Counted from the stretch's first letter, positions 17,696 through 26,453 are shown. The stretch is DNA of 64,000 bases from a virus (IMGVR_UViG_3300032163_000005:30024-94023); one strand, 5' to 3'. The notes: a model not told the origin generated them from the letters alone. Numbers and translations: made by a program.

Positions 17696-18535
17696 TCACT
17701 CCGAATCCCGCGGTCCGAATGGATCGCAGGGATCGGGAACGAACGGTTTTTCAGCGTCAATCAAGAGCTGAATGCGCGGATCAGTGGGTTGTGGGTCTTG
17801 GAGCTGAATGAGGTCGTTCGTCTGCGGATCAGCATCCACTGCAACTTCGGCCTGAACGGTGACCGGTAGATAGTTGACCAAGCTCACGAGCGTGAACCGC
17901 ATGTCGAGCGTGAGTCTGGCGCGTCGTCGGTTCAGAACATTGTCCGGTTCATCGAAGAGCTCGCGCTGTTCGAGCGAGAACGAAACGAGCTGATTGAAGT
18001 AGTCGGGCACTCGAAACCGAAGGGCGTAGCTCTGCTCAGATGGTGAGAACGCCGCTTCGAGTCCAGCGAGGATGGCGCGTCGTTCCGCCTTTTTTGCACA
18101 CCAAATCTCGATGACGAGATTCTCTATGTACTCGGATTGCCACTGAATTACGGTGCCTTTGGCATAGACATCGCGCGAGTCTTCTTGCAGGTAAGTGGAG
18201 AATCCGATCGTCTCGTACGCAACCGGCACGTTGCCCGAGATGAACGCGATGGATGGGAATCGAAGGTCCGACTCGTTGTCTGGCCACTCGATGTGGATGT
18301 CATCGAGTGGGATCTGAAAGTCGATGGGAGCTCCGCGCTTCTTCGTGGTGCGGTCAACGTCACCTTCACGGAAGAATGTGAGCTCGGAGATGTAGCGTGC
18401 GAGGATGCGAAGACATGCTGTGCGACCATCGGCCGCGGGTGGGGGCGGATTGGGCTTGGGCGGAAATCCGACAGCTCCCCAAGGAGTACCTTGAAAGAGC
18501 TTCAGAAGGCCGTCTGAGAGCTTGGGGATGCCCAT
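17696..18535 (-). CDS. Neck/tail terminator-type protein
   Basis: 279 aa, just upstream of the sheath gene and overlapping the gp10-like gene by one base. Pro-rich N-terminal region (FPPKPNPPPPAADG), then a mixed alpha/beta body and an acidic C-terminus. In myoviruses this slot holds the tail terminator or neck protein that caps the sheath. Sequence alone does not settle the family. Confidence 0.6.
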   Translation of the reverse strand: MGIPKLSDGLLKLFQGTPWGAVGFPPKPNPPPPAADGRTACLRILARYISELTFFREGDVDRTTKKRGAPIDFQIPLDDIHIEWPDNESDLRFPSIAFISGNVPVAYETIGFSTYLQEDSRDVYAKGTVIQWQSEYIENLVIEIWCAKKAERRAILAGLEAAFSPSEQSYALRFRVPDYFNQLVSFSLEQRELFDEPDNVLNRRRARLTLDMRFTLVSLVNYLPVTVQAEVAVDADPQTNDLIQLQDPQPTDPRIQLLIDAEKPFVPDPCDPFGPRDSE

Positions 18536-19071
18536 TACTTGAAGCTCTTTCCAAGAGCTCGTTGGAGCTCCTTCTTGAGGTAGCCTTCAAGACCTTGAAG
18601 CCCCTGCTCGAGGATCCGAAGCCCGCCTTTGCCACCTGCCGATCCGCGATTGAAGATGCCCTTTTTCCTCATGCTATGCGCGATGGCGAATGCAACGCCA
18701 CGAGCGGCGTCAGTCGCGCGTTTACCCTTACCTCCAACCAACCCCTTTCGCTTGGCCCATTTCGCGAGCGCATCGATCATCACGCGACCTGGTTTGACGT
18801 TGGCTGCGCGTACGCCGCCCTCGATAAGCGGCGCTTGTACTGACGCGTTGATGATGTCCGCACCTCGTTTGGTAGACCGAACACGCCACGCTGCGCGATA
18901 GATGCCGCGATCTACAGGTGGAGGTTTTTGCGCGGGGATGAGTCGTACCTGTATGTCTTGAACGATGTGAAGAGCTGCAGCATGGATGGCAGTGTGTGCG
19001 GCTTTCTCAAACCCCTTCGTGATGTGGATTTGAATCTGCCCTGCTTCGTTGCTCTCGAACCGCTTGGACAT
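18535..19071 (-). CDS. HK97 gp10-like neck/minor tail protein
   Basis: 178 aa, basic. Features of the gp10-like family: an amphipathic N-terminal helix (FEKAAHTAIHAAALHIVQDI), GIYRAAWRV, and a later region with basic residues ending in a helix. Such proteins join head completion proteins to the tail. It lies next to the terminator-type gene and diverges from a plus-strand gene 31 bp away. Confidence 0.65.
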   Translation of the reverse strand: MSKRFESNEAGQIQIHITKGFEKAAHTAIHAAALHIVQDIQVRLIPAQKPPPVDRGIYRAAWRVRSTKRGADIINASVQAPLIEGGVRAANVKPGRVMIDALAKWAKRKGLVGGKGKRATDAARGVAFAIAHSMRKKGIFNRGSAGGKGGLRILEQGLQGLEGYLKKELQRALGKSFK

Positions 19072-19102
19072 GGTTCAGAGCATAGCGCGGCATCAATGGG
19101 AT

Positions 19103-19747
19103 ATGAGCAAACGAGAATGTCCGGTTTGCCTTCGCATTCGGCGAGCATGCATTTGTCGTTCAACGCGCTGTGAAGACTGCAACCTTCCCAACCGTGAGTG
19201 TTGGTGCCGTCACTTCGATCCCAACACCAAAATTCTGACATTTGAAGAGTCGGAGAAATTCCCTGCGTTGATCCGAGATTTGTCGGTCATTCAGGTTCAA
19301 CAAATCTCCGATGCTCTCGATCACCATCTCGAGCGCATTCTTGGTCCCGACGTCCGAGGAGCGTGCACCTACGCATACGATGTCGATGGCAACATCACGT
19401 TGCTTTGCTTGTTCTGGATCCAGTGGACTCAATCAGCTTCATCGGTAGAGAACGAGCGAACACTCTCAGTGACTCCCAAAGTTTGGCAAGATCGCAAAGA
19501 GATCATGCAAAAGGAAGGTGTTTCCTACCAACAATCCGCAGGGATCCCATCCGGTGTGCGTGGGTTTTTCGCGCGATCCGTTTTGGGAATCATCGAGAAA
19601 TTCGATGTCACGAATCTCAAACCAACATCGTTCCAAGAGTTGATCGATCTTCTACACGTCCTATACGACGCTTGCGAAGAGACCAAATTCATCGGGCACT
19701 GGCAGGACTCTGTGTTCTCGATTGAAACTGACTGGCATGAGGTCTAG
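19103..19747 (+). CDS. Cys-rich zinc-binding-type hypothetical protein
   Basis: 214 aa from ATG at 19103. The first 35 residues carry nine cysteines in CxxC and CxC spacing (CPVCLRIRRACICRSTRCED, then CNLP and CWC), a likely double zinc ribbon. The rest is an alpha/beta domain with no known family. It is a lone plus-strand gene inside the minus-strand morphogenesis region, so it probably has its own promoter and expression time; a regulatory or host-takeover role is an inference. Confidence 0.7.
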   Translation: MSKRECPVCLRIRRACICRSTRCEDCNLPNRECWCRHFDPNTKILTFEESEKFPALIRDLSVIQVQQISDALDHHLERILGPDVRGACTYAYDVDGNITLLCLFWIQWTQSASSVENERTLSVTPKVWQDRKEIMQKEGVSYQQSAGIPSGVRGFFARSVLGIIEKFDVTNLKPTSFQELIDLLHVLYDACEETKFIGHWQDSVFSIETDWHEV

Positions 19748-19896
19748 CGCGGCGGATGGATACTCCGCTCGACGACGCTCTTCTCACCCGTCTTCGGATC
19801 GGTTCGTTGCTCGATGACCACGATGGGTGTCTTCGGCTTTGTCTTGATAAAGGCCGGCCGCCGACCTCGACCCCGAATCTCAATCTCACGTCTCAT
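19744..19896 (-). CDS. Small basic hypothetical protein
   Basis: 50 aa (MRREIEIRGRGRRPAFIKTK at the start). The ATG overlaps the TGA of the upstream gene, and the stop overlaps the end of the convergent plus-strand gene. Strongly basic N-terminus with predicted strands. Too short for family assignment, but the coupled start and AAGG ribosome site support it. Confidence 0.6.
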   Translation of the reverse strand: MRREIEIRGRGRRPAFIKTKPKTPIVVIEQRTDPKTGEKSVVERSIHPPR

Positions 19897-20192
19897 TGAT
19901 CACCCTTCGGTTGCCACCAATCGGAACAATACGTTGTCGGAGACGCAGGGAGCTCCGCGCCGCCATTCCACTGTTGGAAGTTGGGCTCGTTACACGTTCC
20001 CTGTTCCCCATCAATCGCCACGAACCGACAATTGGAACATGACGATCCGCCTTCTGGGACGTTCATTCCGGGAAGGTGCCCTGCGGGAAGTGTGGCGGTT
20101 CCAAGGTTGACATCTTGTGCCAAAGGAAGACGCGCCTTTGAGTCTTGTGGTCCGCCCACCACCGACGACGCCCATTGCCGAATATCAGGCAT
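19893..20192 (-). CDS. Small Cys-containing protein with N-terminal R-x-W-A motif
   Basis: 99 aa. Starts MPDIRQWASS; the C-terminal half has CSNCRFV, GTCNEPNFQQW and YCSDWW, spacing that recalls small iron-sulphur or zinc proteins of the HiPIP-like type found in phages, though no family is proven. It shares the hydrophobic-K/R-x-W-A start with several neighbouring proteins. Part of a tight operon. Confidence 0.65.
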   Translation of the reverse strand: MPDIRQWASSVVGGPQDSKARLPLAQDVNLGTATLPAGHLPGMNVPEGGSSCSNCRFVAIDGEQGTCNEPNFQQWNGGAELPASPTTYCSDWWQPKGDQ

Positions 20193-20616
20193 TGCTCACG
20201 CTTTCATCGTACTGCCGTCGATGCATCCCATCCCACGGGCCATTCGATGTTGGGGTGTTGGCAACATACGCCGGAACAGACAATCCTTCACGTTGATACG
20301 CGAGTGCTCGATGATGCCCATCCACTACCGTCACTGTTTTCGCGTTCGGCTTCTGAATGAGGATGATCGGCTTTCTCCAACCATTCCGAATCTTCATCTG
20401 AAACGACTCGACACGCGATGGTTCTTTGGTCGCTGTCCAACTCTCGCGATCGGAGAAGTCGATGTCCGAAAGAGGCACGTTCGTTGGCCCTTTCCACGGC
20501 ACCGATCGCACCCATGAGCGAGCTTCGGGCGGATAGTCTTCAGCCAGCTCGACATAGAGCTTCTCACCAATCGCGTTGGTCTTGGCCGTTGCCCACTTTT
20601 TCAGATCAGATGCCAT
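20185..20616 (-). CDS. ParB-like DGHHR domain protein
   Basis: 143 aa from ATG at 20616. N-terminal ASDLKKWATAK motif, then a ParB/Srx-like core (KPIILIQKPNAKTVTVVDGHHRALAY), where DGHHR replaces the usual GxxR phosphate-binding signature. ParB-like phage proteins bind or nick DNA or hydrolyse nucleotides. The neighbours are head-tail joining and virion-type genes. A related DGHHR protein is at 46679-47203. Confidence 0.65.
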   Translation of the reverse strand: MASDLKKWATAKTNAIGEKLYVELAEDYPPEARSWVRSVPWKGPTNVPLSDIDFSDRESWTATKEPSRVESFQMKIRNGWRKPIILIQKPNAKTVTVVDGHHRALAYQREGLSVPAYVANTPTSNGPWDGMHRRQYDESVSNA

Positions 20617-21280
20617 CACGCGATTCACTACTCAGATGCCCATCACGTTGCCGATCTTCACTCATGCGTTCGAGCGTGATCATCCATTGAAACTTCCCTG
20701 GATCACGAAATGGCGATGAGAGAAGTCGGAACCGCTTGCGCGTTGAGTTGGGTCTGTCTTCGACAATCTCGTAGAAGAATTCGAAGGGCTCTTCCACGCG
20801 ATCACGAACGCGCACGAATGGCTGCCCAATCATCTCCGAGCTCGTTCGCGCCAGTATGTCGGGTGGGAGTGCTTGCCCCGCGCCGATGTGCGGAGCTCCG
20901 CAAGCATCGAGATAGGGCTGTGGGGGTATCTGCTTGCCCATCAGAACGTCTTCCGTAAGCTGCCCAGTGATTTCCTCAACCCGGACGCTTCCGACTGGCA
21001 GAAGGCCTGCTGAGTAGGCTGAGAGGCTCACGCTGGTCAGATCGATGACCTTGGGCCTTGGGAGAATGGGAACTTGAGCAAGGATGGTTTCGTGGCCTTC
21101 CCCTCGCTCGAGTCCGCCCCATCGCGTCCAAACGAGAAGAACGACGTAATTCCTCAGACCGAAGCTCGTGAAGCGTTGACGAAGCTTGTCGACGGTTGGT
21201 TGCAGCCTCTCAACAAGCGGAGGACCGCACGCGCCACGTGTGGCGATGCAAGTCGTACAAATGCCGCATGCGCAAGCCAC
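20606..21280 (-). CDS. Hypothetical neck/head-completion-region protein
   Basis: 224 aa. The N-terminus has five cysteines within 18 residues (MACACGICTTCIATRGACG), a likely metal site; the body has beta strands and a repeated aromatic pattern. It lies between the capsid genes and neck genes, abutting the 21281 gene. No family recognised. Confidence 0.6.
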   Translation of the reverse strand: MACACGICTTCIATRGACGPPLVERLQPTVDKLRQRFTSFGLRNYVVLLVWTRWGGLERGEGHETILAQVPILPRPKVIDLTSVSLSAYSAGLLPVGSVRVEEITGQLTEDVLMGKQIPPQPYLDACGAPHIGAGQALPPDILARTSSEMIGQPFVRVRDRVEEPFEFFYEIVEDRPNSTRKRFRLLSSPFRDPGKFQWMITLERMSEDRQRDGHLSSESRDGI

Positions 21281-21550
21281 TTAGAACTTCTCCGGACCTT
21301 CGTGACTTGGTGGCCCTGACTTCGACCACAATCGCTGGAATGAAACGGGAACCGATGTTTTTTTGGACTTCGGATTTGCTCGTGGACGTGTGTGATCGAT
21401 TTCGATTTGCGTTCCCGACATCCCGCCGTTTTTTTGAACCGACTCAACGTGAAAATAGATGTCCTTGTCGCTGAAAGATTGGATGTACCACTCTCCAACC
21501 TGCATCGATCCGCCGCTCTGCGCAGCCGCCCATTGTTTGATCGCTGCCAT
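21281..21550 (-). CDS. Small protein with N-terminal I-K-x-W-A motif
   Basis: 89 aa beginning MAAIKQWAAAQSGG, followed by a beta-rich domain (GEWYIQSFSDKDIYFHVESV). Its stop abuts the next gene. The start motif is shared with adjacent genes at 21553 and 20185 although the bodies differ. Confidence 0.65.
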   Translation of the reverse strand: MAAIKQWAAAQSGGSMQVGEWYIQSFSDKDIYFHVESVQKNGGMSGTQIEIDHTRPRANPKSKKTSVPVSFQRLWSKSGPPSHEGPEKF

Positions 21551-21552
21551 GC

Positions 21553-21753
21553 CTAAGCCGCTTTCTTCCGACGTTCAGCCCACTGCTTCGCACGTTTGGC
21601 GGGCACGAGCCCATCATCAGCCATCTCGAGGTCGTGTGCCGCTTCTTCTCCCCCGGTCTCTTCACGTTTGGAAGCAGGCTTTCTGGACGTCCAAATGGCG
21701 TGCTTCTCATCAAGTTTTTTGATGGCCTCTGCCCACTTCTTGATCGGAAGCAT
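21553..21753 (-). CDS. Small protein with K-x-W-A motifs at both ends
   Basis: 66 aa beginning MLPIKKWAEAIKKLDEK and ending RAKQWAERRKKAA. The motif therefore occurs at both termini around an acidic middle. Tight spacing to both neighbours. Function unknown. Confidence 0.65.
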   Translation of the reverse strand: MLPIKKWAEAIKKLDEKHAIWTSRKPASKREETGGEEAAHDLEMADDGLVPAKRAKQWAERRKKAA

Positions 21754-21756
21754 GCA

Positions 21757-22044
21757 TCACTTACAGGAAGAATCTGCCCCAGCATCGCGCATTGCGTTTG
21801 CCTTGGCCATTCCCTTCTTCTGAGCTGAAACGAGATCTCGCACGAGCGGCCAAAGATCGTCTGCGAACCCGCACACCTTTTGAAGCTCCACGCCTTCGAT
21901 GGTGGGGTTCTCTGCGATGCACTCAGCGAGAAGCTTCTTCACCACGACATCCGTGATGGCTTTGGCTTCCGGCGAGCATGCGGCATTGCCGATACTCCAC
22001 CCCATCACCAGACCCAAAATCGCCAAGCACCAAAATCGTTTCAT
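21757..22044 (-). CDS. Small secreted protein with signal peptide
   Basis: 95 aa. A cleavable signal peptide is visible (KR, then FWCLAILGLVMGWSIGNAAC, with cleavage near residue 21). Mature part is helical with three cysteines. No lipobox of the strict type. A periplasmic phage protein in the head-tail region could act in superinfection exclusion or envelope binding; this is inference. Confidence 0.65.
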   Translation of the reverse strand: MKRFWCLAILGLVMGWSIGNAACSPEAKAITDVVVKKLLAECIAENPTIEGVELQKVCGFADDLWPLVRDLVSAQKKGMAKANAMRDAGADSSCK

Positions 22045-22048
22045 CGCA

Positions 22049-22468
22049 TCACCCCGCTACAGGCACGTTGATCCCACCATCGGCCGACAGAACCCATGCC
22101 CTCTTGTCCCACGGATTGCGAACGATGCCTAAGAGGTTCTCGAGCATGCCCAATCCGATGGAATAATACTGTGCGAGCTCGCGAAGCCGTTTTCGATTGA
22201 TCGTGATGGTGTCGAGCACTTCAACGTCCGCGAGATCAGATCCGCAGAAGACTTGGTTCTCAATCGCATCAAGCCGACAGAGGATCTGGCGAAACTTCTC
22301 AATCGCACCCGGTGTGCTCATGATGCGATCAAGCGCGCCTTCGATCATGAATGACGTCTGCATCGCCGCAGGAACGCCAAGCTGAAACGTCATCACGCTT
22401 TCCACGTTATGATAACCCAAATGGTGGCGTGCTCGGACTTTCTCCTCAGGGGTGACGACGGCCGGCAT
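22049..22468 (-). CDS. Head-completion-region hypothetical protein
   Basis: 139 aa, largely helical (AIEKFRQILCRLDAIENQVF, KRLRELAQYYSIGLGMLENL). Starts overlapping the stop of the 64-aa gene. Size and position just downstream of the capsid gene suit an adaptor/head-completion protein, but no family signature is seen. Confidence 0.6.
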   Translation of the reverse strand: MPAVVTPEEKVRARHHLGYHNVESVMTFQLGVPAAMQTSFMIEGALDRIMSTPGAIEKFRQILCRLDAIENQVFCGSDLADVEVLDTITINRKRLRELAQYYSIGLGMLENLLGIVRNPWDKRAWVLSADGGINVPVAG

Positions 22469-22662
22469 TACGAGCTCTCTTTCACCATTGTGCGACCACC
22501 AAGCGAGACATCAAGACTGATGTGATTGATGGATGCACGCAAGAGAATGCGCCGATCGATGACGAGTTGATCTCCTTCGAGATGAAAATGATCCGTCACG
22601 CGCACGAAGTCATCTTCAGGCGTTCCGTAATGCGTGATCTTCTCGAAAGGAAATACCATCAC
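22468..22662 (-). CDS. Small hypothetical protein
   Basis: 64 aa, beta-rich with several His/Asp (YGTPEDDFVRVTDHFHLEGD). Overlaps both neighbours by 1-4 bases, so clearly part of the operon. No function assigned. Confidence 0.55.
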   Translation of the reverse strand: MMVFPFEKITHYGTPEDDFVRVTDHFHLEGDQLVIDRRILLRASINHISLDVSLGGRTMVKESS

Positions 22663-22982
22663 CCGCTCAAGATCTCTTCGAGATGGATGCCCTGTTGTTT
22701 GAGCGCGGCAAGATCGTGCGTGGCCTCTGAGACGCGCGACCCAACGCGGATCTGTACGGGCATCCCGCTCTGAACGAAGCGCCCTCCATTGGTCACACGA
22801 AAGACCTTGGGACGCGGGAGCTTTGCGAGCTCTTCAGGATCGGGTGGTTGGAACTGCGCCGCGAGATGCGATGCCGGCTTGTTGGCTTCGGGTTCTACAC
22901 CTGGCGCGCCACCGGGCATTGATGGAGCGTTCTCTTGCGACTCTTCCGCGACTTCGACTTGTGTTGGGACTCGGCGTGCCAT
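22659..22982 (-). CDS. Small Pro-rich head-region protein
   Basis: 107 aa. The N-terminal half is disordered and Pro/Glu-rich; the C-terminal half (PRPKVFRVTNGGRFVQSGMP to the end) is a compact alpha/beta piece. It is the first gene after the capsid terminator, so it must be expressed by readthrough or its own promoter. Confidence 0.6.
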   Translation of the reverse strand: MARRVPTQVEVAEESQENAPSMPGGAPGVEPEANKPASHLAAQFQPPDPEELAKLPRPKVFRVTNGGRFVQSGMPVQIRVGSRVSEATHDLAALKQQGIHLEEILSG

Positions 22983-23009
22983 TCCTTCACCTCACGAGGA
23001 ATGTACTCC

Positions 23010-23048
23010 AAAAAAACGAAGGGTGCTCACCCGTGGAGATGAACACCC
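23010..23048 (-). terminator. Rho-independent terminator after the major capsid gene
   Basis: On the minus strand a 9-bp stem (GGGTGTTCA with TGAGCACCC, one G-U pair) and 10-nt loop are followed by TTCG and a run of seven T. It lies 59 bp past the capsid stop within a 124-bp gap that holds no gene. It is the clearest terminator in the window and would isolate high capsid transcription from the downstream genes. Confidence 0.85.
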
Positions 23049-23106
23049 GTCGCCCACCTGAACGCGCAACCCAAGGAGGAGTGCTTGGCTTACGCGTGAG
23101 AGTCTA

Positions 23107-24528
23107 CTACGCCGCGAATTCGAGCACCACTGCGCGACGGAATTGCTCCACTCCGTTTGGCGCAAGGATGTCCGAAGGCACAGGGAAGCTCGTGGAAGCG
23201 GTCCACGCGAGACCGACCTTCTGCTGCGCGCGATCGATCGGCGCACGGATGATGAGACGGATCCGTTCGGTCAAGATCTGAATGCCGTTGTTCACGACGG
23301 TGAATTCACCAATCTTGCCCGTGACGCCCGCCTCGCTCATGAACGCCTTTTGCTCATCGAGCCAGCGTTCATAGATCGAGCCACGCCCCGTGATGACGAC
23401 GCGACCAACGTTGATGCCGTTGCCATTGACGACTTCGGCTCCGAGCTCGCGCGCGTACCGCCCGATCGCACCTACGGGAGCTCCCGTTGCAGCAGATGTG
23501 TCGATGAGCTGTCCACTGTTGAGGAGCGCTGGGCTTTCCGTGTTCATGAAGAACATGACGCCAGAGAGCGTGCCGATAAAGCCTTCCTTGTAGATGACGT
23601 GCTCAGGCAAGCTCTGATTGAGGCGCTGGAACACGGGATCTGCGAAGACTTGCGCATTCGCCAGTGGCGAGATGTGCGCGTGGTAGAAGCCGTCCTCATG
23701 CGGCGGAACCGACGCGTTGCGAAGGAACGCAACGGCGTTGATGGCTTGCTGCAAGACGAATGTGTCTGCAGGACCGATGGCATCGATCGAATCGCCGCCC
23801 GATGCACGAACGATCCGAGGCGCCACGAGAGTTTTGATTGGCGTCCGCGTTGCAGCGAATGCCGTGCCGAGTGCCGCGCTGAGAAGCAATGTTCCTGGCC
23901 CATCGAGGTCCGCAGGATCCGCGGGAATGGTACCAATGACGTTCGCAGCCACGGCGCCGACACCAGTGCCCACTCGAATCGCGAGCGGTGACGTGGTGCT
24001 GACGGGGGTTGGACGTGCGCTGACTGTTGGATTCAGGACGAACCGGAACCCGTTGAGCGCAGCCACCTGAATGGTAGTCGCTCCCGCAAGGAGCGCCGTG
24101 TTCGCGACGGTCTGTCCTGAGAGGTAGTTCTTGAAGAGCGCGTTTCGTGCAACACGGTTCATTGTCTGACCTGCATTCAGGCCCAACGTGTGAATCTTGC
24201 GCATGAAGAGCGATGCGTTCGCTGTTGCGCTCGTTGGCATGTCGACGTCATCCGCCGATCCAAACTGATTGAGCTCCGCCGACCATTGCTCGTTGTAGGA
24301 GCTCTGGGGTGTGAGGTCCGCACCTGGTGTGAGTGGACTAACGGCGGGCGCGAGAAGTCCGGTTCGGGTCATGAAGACCTCATTACCGGTGTTCATCGGC
24401 CACTCTTCCGGCGCTGCTTCCGCGCGGAACGCGAGGTTCGGATAGAGCGAATCGTGGAACGCCCTCTCGATGAGACCGCGCTGGTTCAGATCGAGGATGG
24501 CAGGTGGAATGCCGAGAAAAAGAGACAT
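23107..24528 (-). CDS. Major capsid protein (N4-gp56-like HK97 fold)
   Basis: 473 aa. The region PLANAQVFADPVFQRLNQS then IYKEGFIGTLSGVMFFMNTE, followed by GRVVITGRGSIYERWLDEQK and a C-terminal strand-rich end, fits the N4gp56-type capsid family. A long leader and a strong terminator flank it and the scaffold gene lies upstream, as expected for the most abundant virion protein. No delta-domain cleavage site is evident. Confidence 0.85.
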   Translation of the reverse strand: MSLFLGIPPAILDLNQRGLIERAFHDSLYPNLAFRAEAAPEEWPMNTGNEVFMTRTGLLAPAVSPLTPGADLTPQSSYNEQWSAELNQFGSADDVDMPTSATANASLFMRKIHTLGLNAGQTMNRVARNALFKNYLSGQTVANTALLAGATTIQVAALNGFRFVLNPTVSARPTPVSTTSPLAIRVGTGVGAVAANVIGTIPADPADLDGPGTLLLSAALGTAFAATRTPIKTLVAPRIVRASGGDSIDAIGPADTFVLQQAINAVAFLRNASVPPHEDGFYHAHISPLANAQVFADPVFQRLNQSLPEHVIYKEGFIGTLSGVMFFMNTESPALLNSGQLIDTSAATGAPVGAIGRYARELGAEVVNGNGINVGRVVITGRGSIYERWLDEQKAFMSEAGVTGKIGEFTVVNNGIQILTERIRLIIRAPIDRAQQKVGLAWTASTSFPVPSDILAPNGVEQFRRAVVLEFAA

Positions 24529-24708
24529 GTGGATGACCTCCGAGAGTGAAGTGGTCTCCGAGCGACCAAGCTCGGGTCTTCCTTCACGTTCGCGTCACCC
24601 CGTTCCACCTTCTTACCGTGAGGCGTGCCTACGTATTTGGGGTTGTTCGACCGTTTAGCTGACAATCCGGAAGTTACACTCACTTCCGCGTATCGCGCAA
24701 ACGATCGA
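24529..24708 (-). promoter_or_regulatory. Capsid gene leader with two hairpins
   Basis: A 180-bp gap between scaffold stop and capsid ATG. On the minus strand it contains a GGAAGT/ACTTCC stem (24669-24687) near the scaffold stop and a CCGAGC/GCTCGG stem (24558-24575) about 30 bp before the capsid ATG. A good ribosome site (GGAGG) precedes the ATG. A capsid promoter probably lies between the hairpins, but I cannot place -35 and -10 boxes. Confidence 0.5.
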
Positions 24709-25620
24709 TTAGAAATTCCAACCGTTCTGCCTCTTGAAGTCACGCCATTCCTTGTCGTTGACGCTTCCCGCCTGTCCCGGCGCGAATGTCTTCGGCGCTG
24801 CAATCCCCGCAGGATTCACATTTTGCGGACGCTGAATGTTCGCACCATTCGTCAATGGTTGTCCTGGAATGGGTACTGCGGGAGTGGGTGCTACAACCGG
24901 CCCAGCGCCGCCAATGGCAGATCCGCCCGTTGATGGAATGGCCAACGCTCCATCTTCCGCAACCGCGCGCTGACACCACGCTTGAACCACGGCATCTGGA
25001 TCAGCGAGCTCTGCATCTGAGAGTCCTGAGATGTACTCTGCAAGATTCTTGAGCTCGTGCTTCATGTACCGCGGGTTGATGTGTTGCGCGACGATCGCAA
25101 CGACATGGTGGTCTTGCTCGGCCACTACACGTTCGGTTTGCACCTGTTCCGCGCGCGTCTCTGCTTCGACCGCACGACGTTCAGCCGCCGCAAGTTGTTC
25201 GGTGAGTCGCTGCGTTTCCGTGAGGTCAGCGAGTCGTCTCTCTTCTCGCTCCGCGCGCATGACACGAAGCTCATCGAGGTCCGCTCGAATCTGATCAACG
25301 TTGTCCGTTCCGAATCGCTCGCGAAGTTGTTTTTTCGCGTATCGATCGAGCCGTCCTTTGAGAGCTGTTGGCGGGAGCTCGATGAGATCGGCGTCGTTGG
25401 GGATGTCGTCAGCATCACCAATTAGCTTGCGCGTTGGGACTCGCCCCGCGGGAGCTGGAATGGGAACGGGGATGGCGGGCTGGGCTGGCGCAGCAACGGG
25501 AGGAGAGACGGGAGGTGGTTGCTGCGCTTGCTGTTGAACGGGCGGGGTTGGCGCCTGTTGTGGTGTGCTCGCGCCACCAGGGGGCTGTTGCCCCACTCCC
25601 GTATCTCCTTGCATCGACAT
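24709..25620 (-). CDS. Capsid scaffolding protein
   Basis: 303 aa. N-terminal 70 residues are a Pro/Gln-rich disordered region, the centre (about 85-175) is a charged coiled coil rich in Arg, Glu and Ala, and the C-terminus is Gly/Pro-rich ending in a basic aromatic tail (EWRDFKRQNGWNF). This is the classic layout of a scaffold directly upstream of the capsid gene. Preceded by palindrome copy 2. No protease domain is fused. Confidence 0.85.
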   Translation of the reverse strand: MSMQGDTGVGQQPPGGASTPQQAPTPPVQQQAQQPPPVSPPVAAPAQPAIPVPIPAPAGRVPTRKLIGDADDIPNDADLIELPPTALKGRLDRYAKKQLRERFGTDNVDQIRADLDELRVMRAEREERRLADLTETQRLTEQLAAAERRAVEAETRAEQVQTERVVAEQDHHVVAIVAQHINPRYMKHELKNLAEYISGLSDAELADPDAVVQAWCQRAVAEDGALAIPSTGGSAIGGAGPVVAPTPAVPIPGQPLTNGANIQRPQNVNPAGIAAPKTFAPGQAGSVNDKEWRDFKRQNGWNF

Positions 25621-25646
25621 GGTTCTCTCCCTCGACTGATTTTGAG

Positions 25647-25670
25647 TTTAGACAGATCGATCTGTCTAAA
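25647..25670. promoter_or_regulatory. 24-bp perfect palindrome, copy 2
   Basis: Identical to copy 1. It lies 26 bp upstream of the scaffold ATG in a 76-bp gap. The right flank (TGTAACT) is also shared with copy 1, so the conserved element is somewhat longer than the palindrome at these two sites. Confidence 0.75.
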
Positions 25671-25696
25671 CTTGTAACTTCTTGATTTTGCGTGGA

Positions 25697-26383
25697 TTAC
25701 TGTGTGCCGGAATCGCCTGTGAGGAGCGCATCCACGTCCGTTGTGGGCACCGTTGAGAACTTCACACGTGCTTGCGTGACTGCATCTGCAGCCGCGAAAG
25801 TCACCGTCGACTTGTCCAGGTTGAGACGCGCTTGTCCCGCCGCGGGAGCTCCTGCACCCGGAACGAGAACGATCTTCTTGCCGACCGACGTGCCGATCGT
25901 CGCCTCGACTTCGAGAAGATTGATGACACCCTGCCCCGTGAACTGCGAAGGGAGCGTGAGGACGTTGGCGGCAACCGCGAGAGTTGTCTCCTGAATGTCC
26001 TGCTTCTCGGGCTGGTAGACAACATCGACGCTCGTGATGGCATCCGCGGCCAACGTAACGATGTCGCCATTGGGGCCGACTGCGATCTGTCCCGTTGCTG
26101 GCGTGGTGCCGTATGCGACCACGGCAAGCTCTCCCTGCCCCGCCGTCGCTGTCCGAGCGTACGCGCGATGAATGTTGTGAGCTTTCGCGTCATCCGGAAG
26201 AACGAGCGCGAGAAGCGTTGCGAGACTGTACGAGCTCGCCACAGGGGTCTTCTTGCGAAGGAATGTTGTGCCTGCACGCAACACAGAGCCAACCTTGATC
26301 GTCCGGAATTTGTCCGGAAGTGTGTTGGGGTTGGCGTTGTCGAGTGTCGACTTGAGAGAAGTTGCGCTGATTCCAATGGTCAT
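25697..26383 (-). CDS. Virion structural protein (head decoration candidate)
   Basis: 228 aa, beta-rich and Ala/Val/Thr-rich with no cysteine, typical of an abundant capsid-surface protein. It sits one gene before the scaffold. Its leader (26384-26483) is unusual: it contains a copy of the CRISPR repeat followed by two further hairpins. Function inferred from composition and position. Confidence 0.65.
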   Translation of the reverse strand: MTIGISATSLKSTLDNANPNTLPDKFRTIKVGSVLRAGTTFLRKKTPVASSYSLATLLALVLPDDAKAHNIHRAYARTATAGQGELAVVAYGTTPATGQIAVGPNGDIVTLAADAITSVDVVYQPEKQDIQETTLAVAANVLTLPSQFTGQGVINLLEVEATIGTSVGKKIVLVPGAGAPAAGQARLNLDKSTVTFAAADAVTQARVKFSTVPTTDVDALLTGDSGTQ

Positions 26384-26453
26384 GTGACGGTCCTCCGCGT
26401 GAACGAGAGAGGGATATCACCCGACGCGAGGATCGGGCTAGTGATGTCTAGCC
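26384..26453 (-). promoter_or_regulatory. Structured leader with two hairpins
   Basis: On the minus strand, directly after the repeat-like element, GGCTAG and CTAGCC form one hairpin (26436-26453) and CCCGA and TCGGG a second (26422-26439, overlapping its last bases), then a GGAGG ribosome site precedes the ATG at 26383. Together with the repeat hairpin this makes a compact series of stems between two structural genes. Confidence 0.55.

Noticed and set aside
24486-24803. Minus-strand ORF across the capsid leader
   Set aside because: It overlaps the scaffold end and capsid start in the wrong frame and has no supported start, although a short middle part looks protein-like.
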